This document shows positions 22,957-32,792 of a stretch of DNA of 43,176 nucleotides, piece by piece. The stretch is taken from the NCBI GenBank assembly GCA_032718475.1, contig JAUCBJ010003214.1, positions 1 through 43,176 of the forward strand, written 5' to 3'. Made by a program: the position numbers and the translations under genes. How positions within the stretch are numbered: the first letter of the stretch is position 1; the number at the start of each line of letters is the position of its first letter. The DNA comes from Nemertoderma westbladi (taxonomy: Eukaryota; Xenacoelomorpha; Nemertodermatida; Nemertodermatidae). The notes beneath the pieces were generated by a model. The model made no database searches and had not been told where the DNA came from. It was given only the letters and a program-made list of their open reading frames with translations.

Positions 22957-23300
22957 TTATTCGAATAGCTTCAATAAATCTGAAATATAATTGCATAAGC
23001 TCTTTAGGTCCTTAACCTGAGAGAAATTTATCATGCTTGAAAAATCTAGGGATGGGTAGTTATGTCGGAGACTTTCAGGACAGGTGATCAAGACGTGTGG
23101 TTCATTTTGGATCGATGTATTGTCACATGCGCATACTCTTTGGTCAGCTGGTATACGGCTCAAACGACCAGATTCAACTTTCAGCTTGTGGACCATTAAC
23201 CGTACGTAGCCGGGACATGCTAAAGGGTTTAACCCTTAGATAATCTGGAATGAACGGTTTATGGGAGCTGTAAAAGGGATGGACAGATAGTTCTGGATTT
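22957..23300 (-). pseudogene. LINE C-terminal fragment (second LINE type)
   Basis: Minus-strand reading contains KLKVESGRLSRIP, then QRVCACD, NEPHVLITCP and a downstream helix. This is the ..KVETGRW.RIP..R.C.C...Q.E.HVL..CP signature at the C terminus of many CR1/Jockey-like LINEs. It is probably the missing tail type of LINE X, but it lies 4.8 kb from that copy, so it is a separate fragment. It sits 120 bp inside the intron after exon 23418-23581. Confidence 0.65.
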
Positions 23301-23417
23301 ATTTGAGTACGGTATGTAATAAACTTTTATATACATGCACTCTAGTACAGTAAGTACATATGTACATGTATACCGGTACATTAAGTGTGTCGGTATACAT
23401 GTAGGCCTTTTATTTAC

Positions 23418-23581
23418 CTTCGTTCTCGGTGTAGAGCCAATCTTTTACGATTGCGGCTCAACTCAAGCAGCTGTTTATCGTGTACCTCACTGCCATGGCG
23501 ACTAATGTCTATATAATGTTCCGGACGACAGAAGGACAGATGTTCGCTGGAACTGCTGCTTAAATTCACATGTTCAAGCGA
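23418..23581 (-). CDS. Receptor exon: end of third intracellular loop
   Basis: The acceptor TTTCTTTTAATTTTCCAG and the donor GAAG|GTAAATA are both canonical. The 164-bp exon reads 54 codons plus two bases. It contains a run of five serines, then acidic/basic loop sequence ending RNRKRLALHRER, the basic stretch that precedes TM6 in aminergic receptors and contacts the G protein. It starts in phase 0, matching exon 32106-32306, and ends in phase 2, matching exon 7145-7409. No other evidence of family is in the exon itself; the assignment depends on the phase-perfect join and the RERRATF junction. Confidence 0.85.
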
Positions 23582-23977
23582 CTGGAAAATTAAAAGAAAC
23601 AACAAGAAATTATTAAAATTAATGTTATTTACATTTTATGAGAATCGTTTGGAGTAATCACTCTGTTGCTAATCAATAAACACTTTTAACTAAATTTTTT
23701 TAAAAATATTGCAATAAATTATTTTTGATTATAATTAAGTTTCATCATTATTGACTGCTTTCCATGTTATAACAATTTATTAAATAAACATTTTTAAGTT
23801 TATGTTTTTGATTCTCATATTAATCTGTCCATTCCTTCTTGGTAATCACCCAATTCTTGCTCCGCATGGTGTTGCCAACTGCGATAGGGCAGACCACACC
23901 CACCTGCATGGAGAAACAAAACAGCTTGGCGCCAGAGAGCATGGGATGGATAGGATCAGGAATGTTAATGGCAGCCA
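23582..23977. other. Intron sequence between exon and satellite
   Basis: 23830-23977 is less AT-rich and open in two frames but unrecognised. It may be the flank from which the satellite grew, since its last bases (CAGCCATGATATATCGATG) run directly into the repeat. Confidence 0.35.
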
Positions 23978-26868
23978 TGATATATCGATGATCAGGGTGT
24001 TACTGGCGATGAGTTGGACTCGCACTTCCCTGTTGGTGTGGTTCATCCGGACTGTTGACATACGTCGATATATCGATGATCAGGGTGTTACTGGCGATGA
24101 GTCGGACTCGCATTTCCCTGTTGGTGTGGTTTATCAGGTCTATTGAGCAAGGTCGATATATCGATGATCAGGGTGTTACTGGCGATGAGTCAGACTCGCA
24201 TTTCCCTGTTGGTGTGGTTCATTCGGACTGTTGACATACGTCGATATATTGATGATCAGGGTGATACTGGCAATGAGTCGGACTCGCATTTCCCTGTTGG
24301 TGTGGTTCATCAGGTCTATTGACAGAAGTCGATATATCGATCATCGGGGTGTTACTGGCGATGAGTTGGACTCGCACTTCCCTGTTGGTGGGGTTCATCC
24401 GGACTATTGACATACGTCAATATATCGATGATCAGGGTGATACTGGCGATGAGTCGGACTCGCATTTCCCTGTTGGTGTGGTTCATCCGGACTATTGACA
24501 TACGTCAATATATCGATGATCAGGGTGATACTGGCAATGAGTCGGACTCGCATTTTCCTGTTGGTGTGGTTTATCAGGTCTATTGAGCAAGGTCGATATA
24601 TCGATGATCAGGGTGTTACTGGCGATGAGTTGGACTCGAACTTCCCTGTTGGTGGGGTTCATCCGGACTATTGACATACGTCAATATATCGATGATCAGG
24701 GTGATACTGGCGATGAGTCGGACTCGCATTTCCCTGTTGGTGTGGTTCATCCGGACTATTGACATACGTCAATATATCGATGATCAGGGTGATACTGGCG
24801 ATGAGTCGTACTCGCATTTCCCTGTTGGTGTGGTTTATCAGGTCTATTGAGCAAGGTCGATATATCGATGATCAGGGTGTTACTGGCGATGAGTCGGACT
24901 CACATTTCCCTGTTGGTGTGGTTCATTCGGACTGTTGACATACGTCGATATATTGATGATCAGGGTGATACTGGCAATGAGTCGGACTCGCATTTCCCTG
25001 TTGGTGTGGTTTATCAGGTCTATTGAGCAAGGTCGATATATCGATGATCAGGGTGTTACTGGCGATGAGTTGGACTCGCACTTCCCTATTGGTGTGGTTC
25101 ATTCGGACTGTTGACATACGTCGATATATTGATCATCAGGGTGTTAGTGGCAATGAGTCGGACTCGCATTTCCCTGTTGGTGTGGTTCATCCGGACTGTT
25201 GACATACGTCGATATATCGATGATCAGGGTGTTACTGGCAATGAGTCGGACTCGCATTTCCCTGTTGGTGTGGTTTATCAGGTCTATTGAGCAAGGTCGA
25301 TATATCGATGATCAGGGTGTTACTGGCGATGAGTCGGACTCGCATTTCCCTGTTGGTGTGGTTCATTCGGACTGTTGACATACGTCGATATATTGATGAT
25401 CAGGGTGATACTGGCAATGAGTCGGACTCGCATTTCCCTGTTGGTGTGGTTTATCAGGTCTATTGAGCAAGGTCGATATATCGATGATCAGGGTGTTACT
25501 GGCGATGAGTTGGACTCGCACTTCCCTATTGGTGTGGTTCATTCGGACTGTTGACATACGTCGATATATTGTTGATCAGGGTGATACTGGCAATGAGTCG
25601 GACTCGCATTTCCCTGTTGGTGTGGTTTATCAGGTCTATTGAGCAAGGTCGATATATCGATGATCAGGGTGTTACTGGCGATGAGTCGGACTCGCATTTC
25701 CCTGTTGGTGTGGTTCATTCGGACTGTTGACATACGTCGATATATTGATGATCAGGGTGATACTGGCAATGAGTCGGACTCGCATTTCCCTGTTGGTGTG
25801 GTTTATCAGGTCTATTGAGCAAGGTCGATATATCGATGATCAGTGTGTTACTGGCGAAGAGTTGGACTCGCACTTCCCTGTTGGTGGGGTTCATCCGGAC
25901 TATTGACATACGTCAATATATCGATGATCAGGGTGATACTGGCGATGAGTCGGACTCGCATTTCCCTGTTGGTGTGGTTCATCCGGACTATTGACATACG
26001 TCAATATATCGATGATCAGGGTGATACTGGCGATGAGTCGGACTCGCATTTCCCTGTTGGTGCGGTTCATCCGGACTATTGACATACGTCAATATATCGA
26101 TGATCAGGGTGATACTGGCGATGAGTCGGACTCGCATTTTCCTGTTGGTGTGGTTCATCTGGACTATTGACATACGTCAATATATCGATGATCAGGGTGA
26201 TACTGGCGATGAGTCGGACTCGCATTTCCCTGTTGGTGCGGTTCATCCGGACTATTGACATACGTCAATATATCAATGATCAGGGTGATACTGGCGATGA
26301 GTCGGACTCGCATTTCCCTGTTGGTGTGGTTTATCAGGTCTATTGAGCAAGGTCGATATATCGATGATCAGGGTGTTACTGGCGATGAGTTGGACTCGCA
26401 CTTCCCTGTTGGTGGGGTTCATCCGGACTATTGACATACGTCAATATATCGATGATCAGGGTGATACTGGCGATGAGTCGGACTCGCATTTCCCTGTTGG
26501 TGTGGTTTATCAGGTCTATTGAGCAAGGTCGATATATCGATGATCAGGGTGTTACTGGCGATGAGTTGGACTCGCACTTCCCTGTTGGTGGGGTTCATCC
26601 GGACTATTGACATACGTCAATATATCGATGATCAGGGTGATACTGGCGATGAGTCGGACTCGCATTTCCCTGTTGGTGTGGTTTATCAGGTCTATTGAGC
26701 AAGGTCAATATATCGATGATCAGGTTATTACTGGCGACGAGTTGGACTCGCACTTCCCTGTTGGTGGGGTTCATCCGGACTATTGACATACGTCAATATA
26801 TCGATGATCAGGGTGATACTGGCGATGAGTCGGACTCGCATTTCCCTGTTGGTGTGGTTCATCAGGTG
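23978..26868 (+). repeat. 88-bp satellite, about 33 copies, with 176-bp higher-order units
   Basis: The unit contains TCGATATATCGATGATCAGG, then GATGAGTCGGACTCGCAT and TTCCCTGTTGGTG. Two unit types differ in the last 24 bp: GTTTATCAGGTCTATTGAGC and GTTCATCCGGACTATTGACA. They alternate over long stretches (for example around 25363, 25539 and 25715), giving a 176-bp dimer; elsewhere (25900-26330) one type runs in tandem. The unit length is not a multiple of three, so the many 61-64 codon frames are repeat artefacts. Confidence 0.95.
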
Positions 26869-26884
26869 TGGTACATCTTTTTAA

Positions 26885-28075
26885 TTTGTCTTTTGTAGAA
26901 ACCAACAGGAGATTTGACTCCGGCGGATCAAACCAATCCAGATTTATCTGGGAATGTCTTTATGATTCTTCCCCACCACCACGAGTTTCGATGTAGAACA
27001 TCTTCGTGGAGAAGGACAACATCATGTCAGGACAATCATCGACCTGGAGATTTCCATGTTTTCGATGCTACTTACTTGCGTGCTGATGTACTCCCTGAGC
27101 CACTTGTTGTAGAAGTGGTTCGATATAAGTTGCGCCTGCCTCAAGGTCCGGCGAGAGTAGGTGTCATTGTCATGAAATGGTCCAAGGGTTAATTATAGGC
27201 AGGATGTTGGATAAGTAAGTGATTGGGTGTTAAGATGTCGTCAGAAGTAGGGTCATCAGTTACAGTATAGAGGGGCCTACTATTTACAATAGATTACGCC
27301 TTGGCTAAAGTAGTTAAAAGTACATCATCTGTAACTAGGACACCTTGCAGTAGGCCATACAGAATTTATTTATAAATTTTAACTAATCGCTCATAAACTC
27401 TACCCATATGGGGTGCCCCTGGAGGAATATAACGACATGTTACTCCTAATGGTTTTAAATCCGAAATGTTGTTTTCAGACCAGAGTCCAATGTTTTGTTT
27501 CATTTCTGAGTCAGCACCAACAAAATTGGATCCATTATCAGACAATATCTCCTTAGGAGTACCTCGATGTGCAATATATCGCCTGAATGAGTTGATGAAG
27601 GCAGCTGCTGATGCATCAGCTGCAATATCTAAAGATACGGCACGAGAGTTTAGACATGTATAGAGAATGCCATAATGCTTTATAGTAGAAGTATTACGAG
27701 TTTTACGATACTTGACTCGTAAAGGGACAAACATGTCTACAGCAGAATAAGTAAAGGGAGGAACATATGGAGTGAGTCGAGACTTAGGTAATGGTGCCAT
27801 GAGCTGTTTCATCCTACGAGCATGTTTCTTATGACAAAGAAAATATTTACTGATTACAGAACGGGATAATGACTGGAGTCTGATTATCCAGAATTGTTGA
27901 CGAATTGTGATAGTGACCTGGTCGTGGTCACATCTATCATGCCCAGATTTTACATGAGTGCTCTAAACCAATATTTTTGCAAGGGGATGTGATTTCGAAA
28001 GAATGATTGGATAGGCAGCATCAAATGAAACTGGCTCAGCTGAAATTCAACTGCCAAGCCTGATAATGTCATCAT
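26885..28075 (-). pseudogene. BEL/Pao retrotransposon pol fragment (integrase to C-terminal domain)
   Basis: The minus strand carries, in order, an integrase zinc-binding region (H..H about 27955-27920, CHKKH near 27835), the catalytic core in the open stretch 27812-27366 (SAVDMF, LNSRAVSLDIAADAS, SDNGSNFVGA; the third acidic residue, normally a Glu near VYERLVK, is present), then LAKA..IVNSRPL and LTPNHLL, and the DUF5641 domain typical of BEL/Pao (FYNKWLREYI, HEDVLHRN, WGRIIKTFPDK). Frameshifts and stops break it after the core. No LTR of this element is identified. The satellite begins 17 bp beyond its end. A plus-strand open frame at 26914-27192 is the antisense shadow of this domain. Confidence 0.85.
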
Positions 28076-28236
28076 CGAATATCATAGGGCAAAGCCATGA
28101 CAATGGGCTGGAAATGTGCATTGGTGACGAATTGCGAAGACATTTAAGCTCTTTAGGGTAAAGCTGAGATTGTGCAAAACGTACAATACACGTACTTGTT
28201 CATTGTATCTCTTCAATAGAAACCATAGTTCATTTT

Positions 28237-28721
28237 TGTAAGCATATATCCATCCCGCTACATGCCACCTACCGGGAGAAAGGGGAGGTGGACTGATTTA
28301 CGAATCAGTCAGGTATGTAAGCAATATTGCATGCCAGAGAATGTAGGAAGCAATGTTAGCCAGGAGATGGTTTAACACACGCAAAGGAGATATGGGATTA
28401 ATAGGAGTGGAATAAGTCAACCAATGGGAAGACCACAGCTGGTTGTAAGAGAGTGTATCGATTGGTTGGCAGCTAAATGTGTTGGGGCTGTATAATATAT
28501 TCCCCCTAATTTTCCACATATATATTGTCATCATGTGACAACTGGTTCAGTTGGCTATTTTGTTGGTGTAGTTAGAATAGTTTTCTACCATCACCCGCTG
28601 TATTTTACTGTTATATCAATTATTGTGCTGTATTATCTACTTATATCAAACTATATCAGAGATCCAATAACACCAGGTAATAAGAACATCAGACTCTGTT
28701 TTATTCTAGTCCGGCACCATA
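28237..28721 (+). mobile_element. LTR, left part (split by LINE D)
   Basis: It starts TGTAAGCATATATCCATCCCGC, like the LTRs at 1861 and 41093, and contains the shared GTCAACCAATGGGA. It continues after LINE D at 29626-29730; together about 591 bp. The left flank ATTTT and right flank CTTTT (29731-29735) could be a one-mismatch 5-bp duplication, so this may be a solo LTR. Confidence 0.6.
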
Positions 28722-29625
28722 CTACTACTAGGATCGGCATGCTGCATTGCAGCTGCATTTTTAAGAATGCTGTGCCGGCTTATCTACAAAATTGCACCAC
28801 CACAACTCCCTATCACCCATGACATTTATGACATTTGCTAGATCATCCGCATCTTCAAGGCCATTGTCCTTTAAGATGCGTCTCAAGAAAGTCATGGGCT
28901 GTCCATCATGCTTATTCACTCCATGAGGCTGCCAAAGTACAAGATTATGCACTGGGTGGTCCTCACGGCGAAAGCAATGTCCTGCAAAGTGGAGGCGATT
29001 TTGTTCTAGTGTCAAGCTTGGGGGAACCAATGAGACACCTCCAATGTTATATAGTATCTGATTGGAGATGTGTGCATTGTACCTGACACAATGAACCCGG
29101 CGTAGCATTTTTGTGAATGTGCCATCCAGAGATTTGGTGTCCTCAGCAGTTAGAGCCCAGCATAGACTCCCATAGAGGAGTACTGGAACTACTGCTGCTC
29201 TAAATAATCGGACCTTAAGTTTCCGATTAATTCTCGGTGACTTCCAAATCCTGGAAAGCCTATTCAAGGCTGCCTATGCCTTTCCCTTACGTATTGGAAG
29301 GTCCTCACCTGACTTCCGGATCCATGATCCCAGGTAACATAAGTCATCCACATGCTCAAGTCATCCACATGCTCTTTTGAGCTTATGCTCATCCGATCAG
29401 AGACTTGCTGAGGACTTTCAAAGTTAACTGTCAAAATTTTGGTCTTTATGGAGTTAATAAAAAGACCAACACTAGAAGCAGCATGTTCTAATGAGCTGAG
29501 GAGCCGTTGGGCTCCCTCTAGTGATTCTGAGAGTACTCCAAAGTCATCAGCAAAGTCTAGATCAGTTAGGTACTTGGCAGGATTTCCTCGACTTCTGGTG
29601 AGAGTAGGTGGAGTCCGGCACCATA
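28708..29625 (-). pseudogene. RTE-like LINE, copy D, with 14-bp target duplication
   Basis: The insert 28722-29611 is flanked by AGTCCGGCACCATA at 28708-28721 and 29612-29625. It is 5'-truncated just upstream of the DLDFADD motif (minus strand, near 29565) and keeps the C-terminal region (open stretch 29267-28761, with RLSRIWKSPRINRKLKVRLF and LHFAGHCFRRED). The TAG tail appears as CTACTACTAG at 28722-28731. A duplicated ATCCACATGCTC (near 29347 and 29364) and other indels disrupt the frame. Confidence 0.9.
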
Positions 29626-29730
29626 ACCCTGCAGTTATTATAAGCGCGGCGACGCGTAGGTAGGTTCTGCAACTACGAATAGAGATTCATCCCAGTCAGG
29701 ATCAAAAGTGCCAACTCAGATCCCGTCACA
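29626..29730 (+). mobile_element. LTR, right part
   Basis: Contains GCGGCGACGCGTAGG and ends AGATCCCGTCACA, matching the end of the LTR at 1249-1861. It continues the LTR interrupted by LINE D. Confidence 0.6.
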
Positions 29731-29805
29731 CTTTTACTAGATAGTTCCTCTTCCTATAGGCCTGATGTACCGTCCCTATGCGGTGCAGCATAGGATATAC
29801 GCCCG

Positions 29806-30005
29806 ATGTACCGTGTAAGATCAGTTTGGTTATCGGGAGACAATGCATACTGTAGGCCCGATGAAATGTATATGATCAGTTTGGTTATCGGGAGACAATG
29901 CATGCTGTAGGCCCGATGTACCGTGTAAGATCAGTTTGGTTATCGGGAGACAATGCATACTGTAGGCCCGATGCACCATGTACGATCAGTTTGGTTATTG
30001 GGAGA
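29806..30005 (+). repeat. 55-bp tandem repeat, about 3.6 copies
   Basis: GATCAGTTTGGTTATCGGGA starts at 29819, 29874, 29929 and 29984, a strict 55-bp period. Partial related units extend left to about 29760 (GATGTACCGT). Confidence 0.9.
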
Positions 30006-32105
30006 TATAAAGTCAAGAGCCCAAGTAGCATACAGAGAGAGGCAGGCCCCTTCCCCATATGGTGTCTCACTGAACCAGAGTACTGTAATTATCCATCATG
30101 TACAGGTACAGTAATGGTGAGTATGGCACAGTTGGAAGTCAACCTAACTCAAACCGTGGCGCCATTATTTAGTTTGTTTTAGTTGGGGCTGGCGGGGTCG
30201 CTCTGATTTCTTAACTCTTACCTCGCGAAAGTTTACGTTGATTATCATTAGTAAAAAAGGTTTGAGTAAGAAATGATAACCAGTTTGAGAAATGATAATT
30301 CAGAATGAGATAGGGACTGTAGTTAGAGCTACTGTACTTGGACATACCCGGGCGCGGGGTCACGCAGTGCTAGTGTTAGGTAATAATTAAATAATATAAC
30401 GCCCTCTCTATGGCGCAGCTTTCAATAATTTAAATAATGTTAGTGTTTAGTATGTTAATGTCCACTAGCTAATATGCTAATGTATTATCAAACCTCAACT
30501 TATTAAATTAAATTATACAAAATTTTAGAAATGGCACCGTCCCCTTACTAGTGCAAATGAATAAACATATAAGAAAGTTCTAAATTGTGAGTACACAATT
30601 GTGACATCACCCCACCCACTCCCCTCCCTCCCTCCACCTCCGGCAGTTAGCGTCTACTAGCTTTGCTATTAGCTAGCTTACCGTTTCCTTATCCTTACCT
30701 ATTCCACCCTAACACTCGATCCCTATTCTCAATATTTTACTGACTAAATGAATTGGTGTTGGGTGTTATATTGTATTGTACATTAATTTGCTATATTTAA
30801 AACAGTGAATTAAATATTAATTTAATTGAATTGAATTGAAACTGTAAGACTGTAACATAACACTGTAAACATAACTGTGAGATGATATGCTGGATTATGA
30901 TGGATTTCTGACAAACTGGAAGCCAATCCCGTATTTAATGGCGAATTAAATTCATGTCCCAATGTTAAAAATTATATATTAAGGGAAAGGAGCAGGTTTC
31001 ATTTGCACGTTATTCTAAACAAAACAGTAAAAGAAAGCCAACAGTTTACAGTTTTACTTTTGGGAGTAATCAGCTGTTACTTGAGTTGATATTCCCTTAG
31101 AGTGGGATTTTGATTGTGTCGTAAATCCCCCCACCTCAATGCTTTTTTCAAATTTGCAGGGATTTTCTCAGAAAAAGCAAAATTGTTAAATTGTATAAAT
31201 CCGTTAATAGAGCGTTTGCTAAGGTCGGATTCGAGGTCTGGTGAAATATGTCGCAAAATTTTTCGCGACCAATATTTATAAGAGTTTCAGGATGGCATTG
31301 ACGCATTTCGATTCATTTTTACTACGAACATTTTGCCAAAAACCGGCTTTACATATTATCAATTATGCAATTTTAATGTGCAATAATATGTGACATCCTG
31401 GGTAGGTAGGCAGTCGCCTTAACTTGAAATTTATAAATATTATGTGGATGCCCACCATGAAAAAAATGTGTTATAACAGATTGATTTTAAAATCTTTGAT
31501 GAAATATAAAATTATTAATTCATCAAAAGAGCCCTTGGAATTAAATAATGCCATCGTCTTTCATTCTTTGAACTTGGCGTGTATTACATTGAGCAAATCT
31601 TGTATGACTGAGCATGTTAATGAGCCTGCACTTTATAATTTCAATGCGTTCCTACCCCGTGTAGTGCATTGCATACACTTAGCTAGGCCTCCTTCGACAA
31701 CGGATACATAATAGGATTCAACTTCAATGAAGTGTATAAATTATTCCATGTGTATAAATGATAAGGCATGTGATTGATTGTGTTAACGTCCGTCTAGAAT
31801 TAGGGGCTTATATGATCAACACTCACGGCTAGGATGTGGGAATTGGGCATGATGATTTATAGATAGTATTTATTTTTTAAATATATGATAATTTCACATT
31901 CCAAGTTAGCTCTATTACTGTACATCGCTCAAAATTGACTGCATTTGATGTGATTATTACAATAGATATAATTGCCATCTTGTTGGGGATTGTGGCCGGA
32001 TAGTTAGTTTTATTAGGGGGGCAATGTTTGGCCAACGTGATTACAGTAGTAGTCGAATTATTATAATTTAATTAATCACCACATTCAATGGATGATTATT
32101 CTTAC
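30006..32105. other. Intronic non-coding stretch
   Basis: Contains one 58-bp dispersed repeat copy at 30983-31038 (GGAAAGGAGCAGGTTTCATT). The open frame at 31424-31711 has no family features. Nothing else recognised. Confidence 0.45.
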
Positions 32106-32306
32106 CTGTGTTGAGTGTCTTAAATCCTGAAGGATGTTAATAGAACCGGAACGAACTATTAGATTGTCCTTTCTGTCTCTCGGACTCCGATGACACTGGA
32201 AAGGAATGTTGCTATGTGGGGACAATGACTCGAGGCAGGTCATCGACTTCGACTGTCTACGCTGAGGATTGTGTTGCTTCTCGTCTTGATATAAATGCTG
32301 TTTCCC
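32106..32306 (-). CDS. Receptor exon: third intracellular loop, first visible part
   Basis: The acceptor GGTTTCAG|GGG at 32307 and the donor CACAG|GTAAGAA at 32105 bound a 201-bp exon of exactly 67 codons, phase 0 at both ends. The product is hydrophilic, rich in Gln, Ser and basic residues, with no membrane segment, as expected for a long third intracellular loop of an aminergic receptor. It joins exon 23418-23581 in phase. Alone it would be hard to identify; the call depends on splice sites, phase and strand. The preceding exon must end in phase 0 and was not found in 32307-43176. Confidence 0.7.
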
Positions 32307-32402
32307 CTGAAACCCAGACAGATGGTTAATCATCAATTAGGTAAAAAACTTCTCAATGTCATCATCACTAGACACAGACTTCAGAGACAACATCGTAAGA
32401 CT

Positions 32403-32791
32403 AGTATAATCTATATCTTATCCTGCAAGTATAATCTATATCTTATCCTGCAAGTATAATCTATATCTTATCCTGCAAGTATAATCTATATCTTATCCTG
32501 CAAGTATAATCTATATCTTATCCTGCAAGTATAATCTATATCTTATCCTGCAAGTATAATCTATATCTTATCCTGCAAGTATAATCTATATCTTATCCTG
32601 CAAGTATAATCTATATCTTATCCTGCAAGTATAATCTATATCTTATCCTGCAAGTATAATCTATATCTTATCCTGCAAGTATAATCTATATCTTATCCTG
32701 CAAGTATAATCTATATCTTATCCTGCAAGTATAATCTATATCTTATCCTGCAAGTATAATCTATATCTTATCCTGCAAGTATAATCTATAT
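32403..32791 (+). repeat. Perfect 25-bp minisatellite, about 15.5 copies
   Basis: The unit is GTATAATCTATATCTTATCC plus TGCAA, identical in every copy. It begins 97 bp upstream (in gene orientation) of the exon 32106-32306 acceptor. Its last unit is split by the next element and resumes at 34210 (CTTATCATGCA). Confidence 0.98.
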
Positions 32792-32792
32792 T

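Larger units (their letters stand above)
7410..23417 (-). other. Intron (16 kb) between the last two receptor exons
   Basis: Bounded on the minus strand by donor GAAG|GTAAATA at 23417 and acceptor TTTTTTTGCAG at 7410. It is filled with nested transposons and arrays listed separately. Phase agrees on both sides. Confidence 0.8.
23582..32105 (-). other. Intron (8.5 kb) inside the loop-coding part of the receptor
   Basis: Bounded on the minus strand by donor CACAG|GTAAGAA at 32105 and the acceptor at 23582, both phase 0. It contains the 88-bp satellite, a BEL/Pao fragment, a split LTR, LINE D and the 55-bp array. Confidence 0.75.

Noticed and set aside
24219-26789. Series of 61-64 codon frames starting MSIVRMN or MSTVRMN
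   Set aside because: Spaced 88 or 176 bp and arising from the satellite unit; each ends where the non-triplet period shifts frame.
26914-27192. Plus-strand 92-codon open frame
   Set aside because: It is antisense to the DUF5641-type end of the BEL/Pao fragment, whose minus-strand motifs are clear.
28237-29730. LTR as the terminal repeat of the neighbouring BEL/Pao pol fragment
   Set aside because: The LTR is on the plus strand and the pol fragment on the minus strand, so they cannot belong to one insertion without inversion.
31424-31711. 95-codon plus-strand open frame
   Set aside because: Intronic relative to the receptor gene, AT-driven composition, no motif, no splice signals or repeats supporting a gene.
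32403-32791. CRISPR-like appearance of identical 25-bp repeats
   Set aside because: There are no spacers; units are directly contiguous, and the host is a eukaryote.
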